Source: Variovorax sp. MHTC-1 (GTDB lineage: Bacteria > Pseudomonadota > Gammaproteobacteria > Burkholderiales > Burkholderiaceae_C). From it: 64,000 nt of DNA. Positions 20,616-30,520 of the stretch are shown here, in pieces; position 1 is the first letter of the stretch; each line of letters opens with the position of its first letter. The notes under the pieces were generated by a model, which was not told the DNA's origin, ran no database searches, and saw nothing but the letters and a program-made list of their open reading frames with translations. Location of the stretch: assembly GCF_003984645.1 (NCBI RefSeq), contig NZ_RWKI01000010.1, forward strand, positions 62,001 to 126,000, read 5' to 3'. The translations under genes were made by a program, and so were the position numbers.

Positions 20616-22867
20616 GGAGCCGGGACCGTCCGCGCGGCCGCGAGCACCGATGGCGTGCGCCGCGCAGCCCGCAGTACGGCCTCGAGGTGCGTCCGGTCGC
20701 GCACTGCGATCACGAAACGCAGATCGGTGGAATCCTGCGGAGTCTCGTCGGCCATCTCCACGTGGGTGATGTCGGCTTCCGCGTCTGCCAGCGTCGCGGC
20801 GACGCGCGCCAGCACGCCCTTGTCGTTGCGCACGGTGATGACGATGCCGGTCTCGAAGGTCCGGACCGGATCGTCGGCCCATTCCACGGCAAAAAACCGC
20901 TCGCTGTCCTTGTGGCGCAAGCGTTGACCGACGCCGCACGCTTCGGTGTGCACTACGAGTCCTTCGCCGTGGCCGAGGTAGCCGACGATCGGGTCGTCCG
21001 GAATGGGGCGGCAGCAGAGCGCGAAACGCACCGAGGAGTTCTCGCTGCCGTCCAGCGTGACGGCCCCTTGCGAAACGGCTTCGTGCGCGGTGAAGCGCTC
21101 GCGGCTCAGCATCAGCGCGTCGGGCTTCTCGCCGCGTTCTGCCAGAAGCGCCATGAGCCGCTTGGCAACGATGCTGGCGATGCGCTTGCCGAGGCCGATG
21201 TCGGTCAACAATTCCGAACGCGTGCGATTGCCTGTGAATCGGAGCAGCTTCTCCCAGATCTGCTGATGCTCCTCGTCCTCGTCCGGCAGGTTGCCGAGGC
21301 CCTCGGCACGCAACGCCTGGGCCAGAAGCTTCTCGCCCAGGCCCTCGGATTCCGCATGCGCCAGAGTCTTGAGGTAGTGGCGGATCTTGGAGCGCGCCCG
21401 CCCGGTACGCACGAAGCCGAGCCACGCGGGATTCGGCGTCGACACCGGCGCCGTGATCACCTCGACTACATCGCCGTTCTTGAGTTCGGTGCGTAGCGGA
21501 ACCTGATCGCCGTTGATGCGTGCGGCCGAGGTGTGATCGCCGATGTTGCTGTGGATGGCATAGGCGAAGTCGACCACGGTCGCGCCGCGGGGCAGCGCCA
21601 GAATCTGGCTCTTGGGCGTGAACACGTAGACCGCGTCGGGAAACAGGTCGACCTTGACGTGATCCCAGAATTCGGCGGCATCGCGCGTTTCATCTTGGAT
21701 GTCGAGCAGCGATTGGAGCCATTTGGCACCCAGCCGGTCGCTGGTCGCCGCGCTGGGCTCGGCGGCCTTGTAGAGCCAATGCGCCGCCACGCCGGACTCG
21801 GCCACCACGTGCATGGCCTCGGTGCGCAACTGGAATTCGACGTTGACGCCGGCCGGACCCACCAGCGTGGTATGCAGCGACTGATAGCCGTTGAGCTTGG
21901 CGATCGCGATGTGGTCCTTGAACTTGCCGGGCAAGGGCTTGTACATCTGGTGCAGGATGCCGAGCCCGGTGTAGCAGGCGATCACTGTCGGCACGATCAG
22001 GCGAAAGCCGTAGATGTCCGTCACCTGCGCAAAGCTCAAGTGCTTTTCTTCCATCTTGCGGTAGATGGAATAGAGGGTCTTCTCGCGACCTGCCATGCGC
22101 ACGCTCATGCCGGCCGCCGCAAAGGCGGTTTCGAGTTCCTGCTGCACCTTCTGAATCAAGTCGCGGCGTCGGCCGCGGGCCTTGGTGACCGCTTTCGCGA
22201 GGATTGCATAGCGCCAGGGCCGGAGATGGCGGAACGACAGGTCCTGCAGTTCCCTGTAGGTCTGGTTGAGCCCGAGTCGATGCGCGATGGGCGCATAGAT
22301 CTCGAGCGTCTCGCCCGAAATCCGGGCCCACTTCTCGCGCGGCGCGTCGTCGAGCGTGCGCATGTTGTGCGTTCGGTCCGCCAGCTTGACGAGAATGACC
22401 CGCACGTCGCGCGCCATGGCGAGCAGCATCTTGCGGAAAGACTCGGCCTGGTTCTCCTCGCGCGTGTTGAACCGAAGCTTGTCCAGCTTGGTGAGGCCGT
22501 CGACGAGTTCAGCGACCGGGGCGCCGAAGCGTTCGATCAGCTCCGACTTGGTCACGCCGCAATCCTCGATCGCGTCGTGCAGCAGCGCGGCCATCAGCGC
22601 CTGCGCATCGAGTTTCCATTCGGCGCATTGCGCCGCCACCGCGATCGGATGCGTGATATAGGGTTCGCCGCTGTTGCGCAGCTGGCCCAGGTGCGCCTCA
22701 TCGGCGAAGCGATAGGCGCGGCGCACCTGCTCGACGTCCTCGGCGCTCAGATAGTCGAGCCGGTCGGTCAGCGCAGCGAAGCTGGCGGCAGCCGCGTTCA
22801 ACGCCGCCGGACTCGGCCGTGGCGTGCCTCGGGGGGCATCTGACTGGGACTTGACAACCACGCTCAT
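20612..22867 (-). CDS. spoT: Bifunctional (p)ppGpp synthetase/hydrolase, RelA/SpoT family
   Basis: Makes and degrades the stringent-response alarmone. It has 751 residues from the ATG at 22867. The HD hydrolase motif HDAIED is intact at 97-102, so degradation is expected. The synthetase has GREKTLYSIYRKM, QVTDIYGFRLI and NGYQSLHTTLVGP. A TGS domain (VYVFTPKSQILALPRGATVVDFA) and a C-terminal ACT domain (TFETGIVITVRNDKGVLARV) follow. The link to rpoZ and gmk is the SpoT arrangement. A terminator separates it from rpoZ. Confidence 0.95.
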   Translation of the reverse strand: MSVVVKSQSDAPRGTPRPSPAALNAAAASFAALTDRLDYLSAEDVEQVRRAYRFADEAHLGQLRNSGEPYITHPIAVAAQCAEWKLDAQALMAALLHDAIEDCGVTKSELIERFGAPVAELVDGLTKLDKLRFNTREENQAESFRKMLLAMARDVRVILVKLADRTHNMRTLDDAPREKWARISGETLEIYAPIAHRLGLNQTYRELQDLSFRHLRPWRYAILAKAVTKARGRRRDLIQKVQQELETAFAAAGMSVRMAGREKTLYSIYRKMEEKHLSFAQVTDIYGFRLIVPTVIACYTGLGILHQMYKPLPGKFKDHIAIAKLNGYQSLHTTLVGPAGVNVEFQLRTEAMHVVAESGVAAHWLYKAAEPSAATSDRLGAKWLQSLLDIQDETRDAAEFWDHVKVDLFPDAVYVFTPKSQILALPRGATVVDFAYAIHSNIGDHTSAARINGDQVPLRTELKNGDVVEVITAPVSTPNPAWLGFVRTGRARSKIRHYLKTLAHAESEGLGEKLLAQALRAEGLGNLPDEDEEHQQIWEKLLRFTGNRTRSELLTDIGLGKRIASIVAKRLMALLAERGEKPDALMLSRERFTAHEAVSQGAVTLDGSENSSVRFALCCRPIPDDPIVGYLGHGEGLVVHTEACGVGQRLRHKDSERFFAVEWADDPVRTFETGIVITVRNDKGVLARVAATLADAEADITHVEMADETPQDSTDLRFVIAVRDRTHLEAVLRAARRTPSVLAAARTVPAP

Positions 22868-22911
22868 GGCTTCCACTTTAGCCTGGCAGCCGATTCGACG
22901 CGTTCGGGCAT

Positions 22912-22935
22912 AAAAAAAGCACCGCAAGGCGGTGC
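22912..22935 (-). terminator. Rho-independent terminator between rpoZ and spoT
   Basis: On the minus strand a 7-bp stem (GCACCGC with GCGGTGC) and 3-base loop are followed by seven T. It lies 24 bases past the rpoZ stop, so spoT is probably expressed partly by read-through or from a promoter in the 44 bases that follow. Confidence 0.85.
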
Positions 22936-22959
22936 TCTTTGTTGCATGCGTGCGTCAAC

Positions 22960-23163
22960 TCAGCCGGGCACTTTCTTGAGCATCTCGATCCCGATCTTGC
23001 CCTCTGCAATCTCGCGCAAGGCCGTGACGCCAGGCTTGTTCTTGCTCTCGATCTTCGGCGCGTGGCCCTGGCTCAGCATGCGCGCGCGGTAGGTGGCGGC
23101 CAGCACGAGTTGGAAGCGGTTCGGAATGTGTTGCAGGCAGTCTTCGACGGTGATGCGGGCCAT
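22960..23163 (-). CDS. rpoZ: RNA polymerase omega subunit
   Basis: A 67-residue assembly and stability subunit of RNA polymerase that also forms part of a ppGpp site. The sequence [28 protein letters not shown] and the helical [16 protein letters not shown] match the family over its full length. It starts 31 bases after the gmk stop and precedes spoT, the standard gmk-rpoZ-spoT order. Confidence 0.96.
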   Translation of the reverse strand: MARITVEDCLQHIPNRFQLVLAATYRARMLSQGHAPKIESKNKPGVTALREIAEGKIGIEMLKKVPG

Positions 23164-23194
23164 GTGGTTCTTTCGACTTACAGGGTGAGCGGGA

Positions 23195-23815
23195 TCAGGG
23201 AATGTTCAACGCGGCGAAAGTGTCGGCACGCGCGCGGCGCTGTGCGGAATACCGGAGCCGCTGAGCGTGGACGATCGCCTTGAGGTCAAAAAGCGCGCGC
23301 TCAAATAACTCATTGATTATAACGAAGTCGAATTCGCTGGCGCGTGCCATCTCCTCGGCGGCGTTCTGCAGCCTCAACTCGATGACTGCGGCGCTGTCTT
23401 CTCCTCGCCGCTCGAGCCGGGACCGCAGCTCCTCCCAACTCGGCGGCAGGATGAAGATCGTCACCGCATTGGCAAAGGTCTTCCGGATCTGGAGCGCGCC
23501 CTGGAAGTCGATTTCGAGGATGACGTCCGCGCCTTGAGCGATCCGCTCTTCGATCGCCTTCTTCGAGGTGCCGTAGCGCTGGCCATGCACGTGTGCCCAT
23601 TCGACGAAGGCATCGGCGGCGACCATCGCATCGAACTCCGAAGGCGAGGCAAAAAAGTACTCGCGACCGTGCTTTTCCTGGCCGCGCGGGGGGCGGGTGG
23701 TGTGCGACACCGATGGCTGCACGGCGGAATCGAGCTCCATCAGGGCCTTGACCAGGCTTGATTTGCCTGCGCCGCTCGGCGCTGCGACCACGAAAATGTT
23801 GCCGGGGTAGTCCAT
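23195..23815 (-). CDS. gmk: Guanylate kinase
   Basis: Phosphorylates GMP to GDP. It has 206 residues, with P-loop APSGAGKSS at about 12-20, GMP-binding [21 protein letters not shown], the lid region and [14 protein letters not shown]. The start 15 bases after the YicC-family stop shows a compact yicC-gmk-rpoZ-spoT unit. Confidence 0.97.
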   Translation of the reverse strand: MDYPGNIFVVAAPSGAGKSSLVKALMELDSAVQPSVSHTTRPPRGQEKHGREYFFASPSEFDAMVAADAFVEWAHVHGQRYGTSKKAIEERIAQGADVILEIDFQGALQIRKTFANAVTIFILPPSWEELRSRLERRGEDSAAVIELRLQNAAEEMARASEFDFVIINELFERALFDLKAIVHAQRLRYSAQRRARADTFAALNIP

Positions 23816-23830
23816 TCGCTTGTTCTCTGT

Positions 23831-24748
23831 CTATTCGATGTTCTGGACCTGCTCGCGCATCTGCTCGATCAGCACCTTCATGTCGACGCCGATGCGGGTG
23901 AGTTCGAGCGTTGCCGATTTGGAGCCCAGGGTATTGGCTTCGCGATGCAGTTCCTGGATCAGGAAATCGAGGCGCTTGCCGATCTCGCCGCCCTTCTTGA
24001 CCAGCCGTTCGATCTCGTCGAGGTGTGAGCCGAGGCGCGTCAGTTCTTCGGCGACGTCGATGCGGATCGCGAAGGCCGTCGCTTCGGTCATCGCCCGGTC
24101 CTGCGCCGCTTCCGGCGGCGTGCCGCCGGCGGCGAGGCCCATGGCCTCCTGCCAGCGCTCGAGAAAGCGGGTGCGCTGCTGCTCGACGAGTTGCGGCACC
24201 AGCGGCAGAGCCTGCTCGACCAGCTTGCGCAGCTGGGCAAGGTGATCCTGCAGCATCCGGGCAAGGCGGGCGCCTTCGCGCTCGCGCGCCGAAAGAAGGG
24301 CCTTGAGCGTCTTCTCCGCCACCTCGGTCAGCTCGGGGCCCCAATCGCCCTTTGTCAGCGTGTCGCCTGCGGCAAGGCGCAGCACGTCGGCCACGCTGAG
24401 GTCCCGGGCTCCCGGTAGCCACGACTTGATGCTGTCCTGCACGCCATTGAGGCGTTGCAGCAGCTTGGCCGAAGGTTCGCCGATGCCCGCGGTGCTGGTG
24501 CTCTCGATCGACGCGCGCAGCTCGACCTTGCCGCGTTTGAGTGGCCCGGTCAGCAGTTCGCGCAAGGCCGGCTCGTGCTGACGCAACTCCTCCGGCATTT
24601 TGAAACTGAGGTCGAGAAAGCGGCTGTTGACCGAGCGGATCTCGACCCCGAGCCGGCCGGCGCCATGGGCCCGCGACTCGGTGTCGGCGTGACTGCCCGC
24701 GGGGGCGTTCTGGCCGCTGGCATAGCCGGTCATGCTGTAAACTGGCAT
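23831..24748 (-). CDS. YicC-family endoribonuclease-like protein
   Basis: Member of the YicC family, which in E. coli is linked to RNA turnover as an endoribonuclease. With the start at 24748 it is 305 residues: MPVYSMTGYASG, EIRSVNSRFLDLSFKMPEEL, GPLKRGKVELRASIE near the N-terminus and the conserved C-terminal block GKRLDFLIQELHREANTLGSK, ending in MREQVQNIE. An upstream extension of 45 residues is less family-like. The gene is divergent from the protein kinase gene. Confidence 0.9.
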   Translation of the reverse strand: MPVYSMTGYASGQNAPAGSHADTESRAHGAGRLGVEIRSVNSRFLDLSFKMPEELRQHEPALRELLTGPLKRGKVELRASIESTSTAGIGEPSAKLLQRLNGVQDSIKSWLPGARDLSVADVLRLAAGDTLTKGDWGPELTEVAEKTLKALLSAREREGARLARMLQDHLAQLRKLVEQALPLVPQLVEQQRTRFLERWQEAMGLAAGGTPPEAAQDRAMTEATAFAIRIDVAEELTRLGSHLDEIERLVKKGGEIGKRLDFLIQELHREANTLGSKSATLELTRIGVDMKVLIEQMREQVQNIE

Positions 24749-24839
24749 TGCGCCTCGCTGTGAATTTGTGTGTACGCACCGAGACGTCGGCACAGCGTTC
24801 GCTTGCCGCACCATCGCCTTCGGGCGAAACTCCCGGATT

Positions 24840-25847
24840 ATGTCAAAGGTCAAACCTTCGCCCCTGCTGCCTGATACGGTCATCGGCGGTTATCGCGTCG
24901 TGCGTCGGCTTTCTGCCGGTGGTTTCGGTGTCGTTTACCTCTCCGTCGACCAGAGCGGCCAGCAGGTGGCCATCAAGGAATACCTTCCCTCCTCGCTGGC
25001 AACCCGGGGCACCGGCGAACTTGCACCCCAGGTGCCGCCCGAAAAGCTCTCGCTCTACCGGCTCGGGCTGAAGAGCTTTTTCGAGGAAGGGCGTTCGCTC
25101 GCGCAAATCTCGCATGCCTCGGTGGTCAGCGTGCTCAACTTCTTCCGCGAGAACGAGACCGTCTACATGGTCATGAACTACTTGGAGGGCGCCACCCTGC
25201 AGGATTTCATCGTGACCGCGCGGGACCTCAAGAAACAGAAGGTCTTTCGCGAGTCCACCATCCGCTCGCTGTTCGACGAGATCCTGCGCGGCCTGCGCAT
25301 CGTGCACCAGCACAAGATGCTGCACCTGGACATCAAGCCGGCCAACATTTTCGTGACGGACGACGACCGGGCAGTGATGATCGATTTCGGCGCCGCGCGC
25401 GAAGTGCTCTCCAAGGAAGGCAACTTCATCCGCCCGATGTACACGCCCGGCTTCGCGGCGCCAGAGATGTACCGCCGCGATTCGTCGATGGGCCCCTGGA
25501 CCGACATCTACGCCATCGGCGCCTGCATCTATGCCTGCATGCAGGGCTATCCCCCGAACGACGCTCCACAGCGTATCGAGAAGGACCGGCTCGGCCTGTC
25601 CCTGTCGCGCCTGCGCGGCATCTACTCGGACAACCTGATCGAAGTGGTCGAGTGGTGCATGTCGCTCGACCCGCTCTCGCGCCCGCAGTCGGTCTTCGCG
25701 CTGCAGAAGGAGCTGAGCCGCGAAGGCGAGCGCCGCTACACCAAGCTCACGGTGAGCGAGAAGGTCCGCCTGTCGATCGACAACATGCGGTCCTTCGAAA
25801 AGAAAGGCCTGCCCAAGGCCGCCGCACCGACGACACGTCCGGCATGA
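24840..25847 (+). CDS. Cytoplasmic serine/threonine protein kinase
   Basis: Hanks-type kinase of 335 residues without a membrane segment. It shows all core elements: glycine loop LSAGGFGVVY, ATP-anchoring Lys in VAIKEYLP, catalytic loop HLDIKPANIF, magnesium-binding DFG in MIDFGAAR and the APE-like activation end GFAAPEMYRR. The stop overlaps the start of a PP2C phosphatase (ATGA), so kinase and phosphatase are made as a pair and probably act on the same targets. Those targets are unknown. The ATG at 24840 is chosen because the domain begins soon after. Confidence 0.93.
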   Translation: MSKVKPSPLLPDTVIGGYRVVRRLSAGGFGVVYLSVDQSGQQVAIKEYLPSSLATRGTGELAPQVPPEKLSLYRLGLKSFFEEGRSLAQISHASVVSVLNFFRENETVYMVMNYLEGATLQDFIVTARDLKKQKVFRESTIRSLFDEILRGLRIVHQHKMLHLDIKPANIFVTDDDRAVMIDFGAAREVLSKEGNFIRPMYTPGFAAPEMYRRDSSMGPWTDIYAIGACIYACMQGYPPNDAPQRIEKDRLGLSLSRLRGIYSDNLIEVVEWCMSLDPLSRPQSVFALQKELSREGERRYTKLTVSEKVRLSIDNMRSFEKKGLPKAAAPTTRPA

Positions 25848-26749
25848 AATTCTCAGTCTTCCAGGTCAGCCGAAAAGGTGGCCGCCTCAAGAACGAAGAC
25901 CGCATGGGCTACTGCTACACGCGCGAATCGGGCCTCTTCGTGCTGGCGGACGGCATGGGCGGGCATCCGGAAGGCGAAGTGGCGGCCCAACTGGCGCTGC
26001 AGACCATCGCGGCGCTGTACCAGCGCGAAGCGCGGCCGATCGTGAAGGACGTCAAGGCATTCCTGACCGCGTCGGTGATGGCCGCGCACCAGCAGATCAT
26101 GCGCTACGCGGGCAACAAGGGCATGCTCGACACGCCGCGCACCACGGTGGTCGCAGCAGTTCTGCAGGGAACCACCGCCACCTGGATCCATTGCGGCGAC
26201 TCGCGGCTGTACGTGGTGCGCGACGGCGAGCTGCTGACCCGCACGCGCGACCACTCGCACGCCGAGCGGCCACGCGCCAACGCCGGCCCCGAGATCGTCA
26301 ACCGGAACCTGCTGCTGACCTGCCTGGGTTCCCCGACCACGCCGCTGTTCGACGTCTCGGCGCCGCTGCAGCTGCAACGCGGCGACCGCATCATGCTGTG
26401 CTCCGACGGCCTCTGGGGCGTGCTGGACGAAGGCCTGATCGTGCGAACGCTTTCGTCCGGCAAGCCCGTCTCCGATGCCGCGCCCGACCTGGCCGAGATG
26501 GCGCTGCGCAACGGCGGCACCCACAGCGACAACGTGACGCTGATCGCGCTCGAGTGGGAAATGCCCGACGCGGCGGGGCAGGGCCGCGGCGTGTCGACCG
26601 ACAGCATCAGCGACGGCGTGTTCGCCTCGACCATCCAGGCCGGCATGCCCTCCGACAGCGAACTCGACGACCTCGACGAGGACGCCATCGAACGCTCGAT
26701 CGCCGAGATCAACGAGGCGATCAAGCGCTCCGCTGCGCGCAAGGGCTGA
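25844..26749 (+). CDS. PP2C-type serine/threonine phosphatase
   Basis: Metal-dependent phosphatase of 301 residues that likely reverses the adjacent kinase. Motifs are [11 protein letters not shown], the metal-binding Asp in [41 protein letters not shown] and [10 protein letters not shown]. An acidic, Ser-rich tail of about 60 residues follows the catalytic domain ([16 protein letters not shown]) and might regulate it or bind partners. It starts inside the kinase stop and is followed 28 bases later by rph. Confidence 0.92.
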   Translation: MKFSVFQVSRKGGRLKNEDRMGYCYTRESGLFVLADGMGGHPEGEVAAQLALQTIAALYQREARPIVKDVKAFLTASVMAAHQQIMRYAGNKGMLDTPRTTVVAAVLQGTTATWIHCGDSRLYVVRDGELLTRTRDHSHAERPRANAGPEIVNRNLLLTCLGSPTTPLFDVSAPLQLQRGDRIMLCSDGLWGVLDEGLIVRTLSSGKPVSDAAPDLAEMALRNGGTHSDNVTLIALEWEMPDAAGQGRGVSTDSISDGVFASTIQAGMPSDSELDDLDEDAIERSIAEINEAIKRSAARKG

Positions 26750-26777
26750 TTCTTTCTTCCTTCCTTTTTCGCTCCAC

Positions 26778-27512
26778 ATGACGACAGTTTTCGTACGAAG
26801 CGGCGGCCGTGCCGCCGACCAGTTGCGTCCCGTGCGCATCACGCGCGGTTTCACGATTCACGCCGAGGGCTCGGTGCTGATCGAGTTCGGCCAGACGCGC
26901 GTGCTGTGCACCGCCTCGGTCGAGGAAAAGGTGCCGCCGCACAAGCGCGGCAGCGGCGAGGGCTGGGTCACGGCCGAGTACGGCATGCTTCCGCGTGCCA
27001 CCCACACGCGCAGCGATCGCGAGGCGGCGCGCGGCAAGCAGAGCGGCCGCACGCAGGAGATCCAGCGACTCATCGGCCGCTCCATGCGTGCGGTGTTCGA
27101 CCTCGCCGCGCTGGGCGAGCGCACGATCCATCTGGACTGCGATGTGCTGCAGGCCGATGGCGGTACGCGCACGGCCGCAATCACGGGCGCCTTCGTGGCC
27201 GCACAGGATGCAGTCGACAAGCTGCTGGCCGTTGGCAAGATCGCGGCCTCGCCCATTCGAGGCCACGTGGCCGCGGTCTCCGTCGGCATCGTGGAAGGCA
27301 TGCCCCTGTTGGATCTCGAATACATCGAGGACTCGGTTTGCGACACCGACATGAACGTCGTGATGACCGGCGCCGGCCATTTCGTGGAGGTGCAGGGGAC
27401 GGCCGAAGGCGCGGCCTTCTCGCGCGAAGAGATGAATGCGCTGCTCCTGCTGGCCGAAAAGGGTATCGCCGAATTGACTGCGCTGCAGGCGCAGGCATTG
27501 TCGAACGGATGA
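26778..27512 (+). CDS. rph: Ribonuclease PH
   Basis: Phosphorolytic 3'-5' exoribonuclease that trims tRNA precursors. It has 244 residues. Characteristic blocks are [53 protein letters not shown], the catalytic region [16 protein letters not shown] and [19 protein letters not shown]. Its stop overlaps rdgB (ATGA). Confidence 0.97.
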   Translation: MTTVFVRSGGRAADQLRPVRITRGFTIHAEGSVLIEFGQTRVLCTASVEEKVPPHKRGSGEGWVTAEYGMLPRATHTRSDREAARGKQSGRTQEIQRLIGRSMRAVFDLAALGERTIHLDCDVLQADGGTRTAAITGAFVAAQDAVDKLLAVGKIAASPIRGHVAAVSVGIVEGMPLLDLEYIEDSVCDTDMNVVMTGAGHFVEVQGTAEGAAFSREEMNALLLLAEKGIAELTALQAQALSNG

Positions 27513-28108
27513 AACTGGTTCTGGCCTCCAACAACGCCGGCAAGCTCGCGGAGCTGCAAGTGTTGTTCGCGCCGCTCGGCGTCGAACTGGTGCGGCAGTC
27601 GGAACTCCAGGTCGGCGAGTCCGAGGAGCCCTTCCTCACCTTCGTCGAGAACGCGCTGGCCAAGGCGCGCCACGCCTCGGCGGCGACCGGGCTGCCGGCC
27701 GTCGCGGACGATGCCGGCCTCTGCGTCGAGGCATTCGGCGGGTTGCCCGGCGTGGCCACCGCTTACTACGCCACCCAGTTCGGCTACGAGAAGGGCGACG
27801 CCAACAACGTGCGCGCGCTGCTCGAGCAGATGGCCGGCGTCGACGACCGCCGCGCCGCGCTCGTCAGCACGCTGGTGGCGCTGCGCCGCGCCGACGATCC
27901 AGAGCCCCTGATCGCAGTGGGCCGCGCCGCCGGCGAGATCACGCGCGAGCCCATCGGCGAGAACGGCTTCGGTTTCGATCCGGTCATGTGGCTGCCGCAG
28001 TTCGGCAAGACCTTTGCCCAACTGCCCACCGAAGTGAAGAACGCCAACAGCCATCGCGGGCAAGCAGCGCGGGCGATGCTGGACCTGATGCGGGAGCGGT
28101 GGCTGTGA
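27509..28108 (+). CDS. rdgB: RdgB/HAM1-type non-canonical purine NTP pyrophosphatase
   Basis: Hydrolyses dITP and XTP so that they are not built into nucleic acids. It has 199 residues: [46 protein letters not shown] with catalytic acids, and [19 protein letters not shown] near the end. It overlaps rph upstream and hemW downstream by 4 bases each. Confidence 0.96.
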   Translation: MKLVLASNNAGKLAELQVLFAPLGVELVRQSELQVGESEEPFLTFVENALAKARHASAATGLPAVADDAGLCVEAFGGLPGVATAYYATQFGYEKGDANNVRALLEQMAGVDDRRAALVSTLVALRRADDPEPLIAVGRAAGEITREPIGENGFGFDPVMWLPQFGKTFAQLPTEVKNANSHRGQAARAMLDLMRERWL

Positions 28109-29364
28109 GCCTCGTCGTCCCGATCGCGAGCGGCGTGCAGGAGCGCATGGACGGCGCGGCCCATGCCAACGACGTGCTACACATGATGCGGCCGGGGCCG
28201 CTGCAGCTGTCGGCGCTGCCGCCGCTGTCGCTCTACGTCCATCTGCCCTGGTGCCTGCGCAAGTGTCCATATTGCGACTTCAACTCGCACGAGTGGCGCG
28301 GCGGCGACGGCGATGCATTGCCCGAAGCGCGCTACCTCGACGCGCTCATCGCGGACCTCGACGCTGCGCTGCCCCTGATCTGGGGCCGCAGCGTGCACAC
28401 CATCTTCATCGGCGGCGGCACGCCCAGCCTGTTTTCGCCGGTGGCCATCGACCGCCTGCTCGGCGACCTGCGCGCCCGGCTCAAGCTCGCGCCCGACTGC
28501 GAGATCACTCTCGAGGCCAACCCCGGTACCTTCGAGCGCGATCGCTTCCGTGCCTACCGGGCGGCCGGTGTCACGCGGCTGTCGGTCGGCGTGCAAAGCT
28601 TCAACGACGATCACCTGAAAGCGCTCGGCCGCGTTCACGACCGAGTGCAAGCCATCGCAGCAGCCGAGGAGGCGGCCCTCGCGTTCGACACCTTCAACCT
28701 CGACCTGATGTACGCGCTGCCGGGCCAGACCCTGGAAGGCCTCGACGCGGACCTCGACCAGGCGCTGGCGCTGGCGCCGCCGCACCTCTCGGTCTATCAC
28801 CTGACGATCGAGCCCAACACCTACTTCGCCAAGTTCCCCCCGGTGGTGCCGGAAGACGACGCCGCTTATGCGATGCTCGACCGCATCACCGAGCGCACCG
28901 CGCAGAGCGGTCTAGCTCGCTACGAGATCTCGGCCTATGCGCGCGCGGGCCACGCCTGCGCGCACAACCTCAACTACTGGCAGTTCGGCGACTACCTCGG
29001 CATCGGCGCCGGCGCGCACAGCAAGCTGAGTTTTGCGCACCGCGTGGTGCGGCAGGTCCGCTTTCGGGAGCCGCGTCTCTATATGGACAATGCGCTCGCC
29101 GGCCGGGCGACCGCGCAGAGCGACGAGGTCGGCCTGGCCGAACTGCCTTTTGAATTCATGCTCAACGCCCTGCGCCTCAAGGAGGGCTTCACGCTGGCCC
29201 AGTTCGGCGAACGCACCGGGCTGGCCGTCACTGCCATTCAGAAAGGGCTCGAAGAAGCCGAGCGCAAGGGCTTGATCGAGCGCGATCTCGCGCGCGTCTG
29301 GCCGACGGCGCGCGGCTTCGACTTCCTGAGCGATCTGCAGGCCATCTTCCTGCCGCAGGCCTGA
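28105..29364 (+). CDS. hemW: Radical SAM protein HemW (coproporphyrinogen oxidase-like)
   Basis: Radical SAM protein of the HemW group, thought to be a heme chaperone rather than a coproporphyrinogen oxidase. The GTG start at 28105 gives 419 residues. The cluster motif is WCLRKCPYCDF (CxxxCxxC). Other marks are IFIGGGTPSLFSP, TLEANPGTFER and RLSVGVQSFNDDHLKALGR, plus the C-terminal HemW domain. It carries about 30 extra residues before the core. The start overlaps rdgB (GTGA). Confidence 0.92.
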   Translation: MSLVVPIASGVQERMDGAAHANDVLHMMRPGPLQLSALPPLSLYVHLPWCLRKCPYCDFNSHEWRGGDGDALPEARYLDALIADLDAALPLIWGRSVHTIFIGGGTPSLFSPVAIDRLLGDLRARLKLAPDCEITLEANPGTFERDRFRAYRAAGVTRLSVGVQSFNDDHLKALGRVHDRVQAIAAAEEAALAFDTFNLDLMYALPGQTLEGLDADLDQALALAPPHLSVYHLTIEPNTYFAKFPPVVPEDDAAYAMLDRITERTAQSGLARYEISAYARAGHACAHNLNYWQFGDYLGIGAGAHSKLSFAHRVVRQVRFREPRLYMDNALAGRATAQSDEVGLAELPFEFMLNALRLKEGFTLAQFGERTGLAVTAIQKGLEEAERKGLIERDLARVWPTARGFDFLSDLQAIFLPQA

Positions 29365-29374
29365 GCGGAAAGCC

Positions 29375-30037
29375 ATGCCGAACCGAATATCCCCGGAAGA
29401 GACGCAGCGCAGATCGCGCGGACGGCCGAGCCCCGAGCAGGCGGCGGCGCTGCGCGAATCCTTCCTTGCCGCTGCGTTGACGTCCTTCCTCGAGAACGGC
29501 TATGCCGCCACCAGCATCGAGGCGATCGCGCGCGATGCGGGCGTTGCCAAGATCACCATCTACCGGCAGTTCGAGAACAAGGAAGCCTTGTTCCGGGAGG
29601 TCGTGCACCGTGCCGTCAGCAATGCGCGCGAGACGATGCAGGCCACTCTCGTGCGGCACGACGCCGACGAGAAGCAGGTTCTGCTCGACCTGGTCGAGCG
29701 CATGTACCTCGGCGCGACCGAGCCGAAGACGCTGGCGTTGCTGCGCCTCGTGATTGCGGAGGCGGTGCGCTTTCCCGAACTTGCGAAGTCGCTTTATGCC
29801 GAGAACAGCTATGTGCTCGCGCCGGTGGTCGACTATTTGGCCGAGGCGCACCGCACCGGAAAGCTGCATGTGCCCGCGCCCGAGCTGGCGGCGGTGCAGC
29901 TATCGACGCTGGCCTTCGGTGGCGTGCGTTTCTTCATCTCCAAGCCGCTCGCCGGCCCCGAAGAGCGCCGCGCGTGGGCACAGGGCATCGTCGACTTGGT
30001 GATGCGCGGCTGGGCCCCGACTTCGCCCGGCGACTAA
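29375..30037 (+). CDS. TetR-family transcriptional regulator
   Basis: DNA-binding repressor of 220 residues. The N-terminal helix-turn-helix reads TSIEAIARDAGVAKITIYRQF followed by NKEALFREVV, the TetR consensus. The C-terminal ligand domain (LLDLVERMYLGATEPKTLAL, AAVQLSTLAFGGVRFF) resembles AefR-like regulators. It begins 10 bases after hemW, so it may share its transcript. No operator palindrome or dedicated target gene is visible nearby. Confidence 0.88.
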   Translation: MPNRISPEETQRRSRGRPSPEQAAALRESFLAAALTSFLENGYAATSIEAIARDAGVAKITIYRQFENKEALFREVVHRAVSNARETMQATLVRHDADEKQVLLDLVERMYLGATEPKTLALLRLVIAEAVRFPELAKSLYAENSYVLAPVVDYLAEAHRTGKLHVPAPELAAVQLSTLAFGGVRFFISKPLAGPEERRAWAQGIVDLVMRGWAPTSPGD

Positions 30038-30075
30038 AATCGCCCGCATGCCTTCGCGCAAGCCGAAGACAGTCC

Positions 30076-30163
30076 GGAGAGTTGGGTGAGTGGTTTAAAC
30101 CAGCAGTCTTGAAAACTGCCGACGGGCAACCGTCCGTGAGTTCGAATCTCACACTCTCCGCCA
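30076..30163 (+). tRNA. tRNA-Ser (anticodon TGA)
   Basis: An 88-base class II tRNA with encoded CCA. Acceptor GGAGAGT pairs with the ACTCTCC end, anticodon arm CAGTC-TTGA-AACTG reads TGA, and a long variable arm (GACGGGCAACCGTC) is present. It marks the boundary between conserved core DNA and the eroded accessory region. Confidence 0.96.
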
Positions 30164-30194
30164 GTTGTCGATGTCTCTCATCGACGCTCGGCGC

Positions 30195-30480
30195 TGGCGA
30201 GAGTGGTCAAGGTGTTCGGCGCTACGCAGCGCATCAGGCCTACCTGTTTGCGAATCGACGCGCCAATCGGATGAAGATCCTCGTCCACGACGGGATCGGT
30301 CTCTGGCTGTGCGCGCGGCGCCTGCATGAAGGCCGCTTCGCCTGGCCAGCAACGAGCGCGACTACCCAGTACCCAGTATCCAGTATCCAGTATCCAGCTC
30401 ACCCTCACGCGCGATCAATTCAACGCGCTGGTGCTCGGCTTGCCTGCGCCGCGCGTGCCCGAATCTTCCTCCTGTGGACT
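30195..30480 (+). pseudogene. IS66-family TnpB (Orf2) remnant
   Basis: Two pieces of the IS66 helper protein are readable in different frames. The first has YLFANRRANRMKILVHDGIG, WLCARRLHEGRFAWP; the second has LTLTRDQFNALVLGLP. Between them lies a heptanucleotide tandem repeat that breaks the frame. The N-terminal part and the rest of the element (TnpA, TnpC) are not recognisable. It lies right after tRNA-Ser and is most likely a dead relic. Confidence 0.65.
30365..30397. repeat. Heptanucleotide tandem repeat inside the IS66 remnant
   Basis: Units CCCAGTA, CCCAGTA, TCCAGTA, TCCAGTA and a partial TCCAG follow each other without gaps, about 4.7 copies of 7 bases. The repeat resembles short tandem heptamers described in cyanobacteria (STRR). 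It sits exactly where the reading frame of the relic changes. Confidence 0.9.
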
Positions 30481-30520
30481 TGATCTTGAAACCGTGCGGC
30501 ACTGGCATCAGCAGAAGCGG

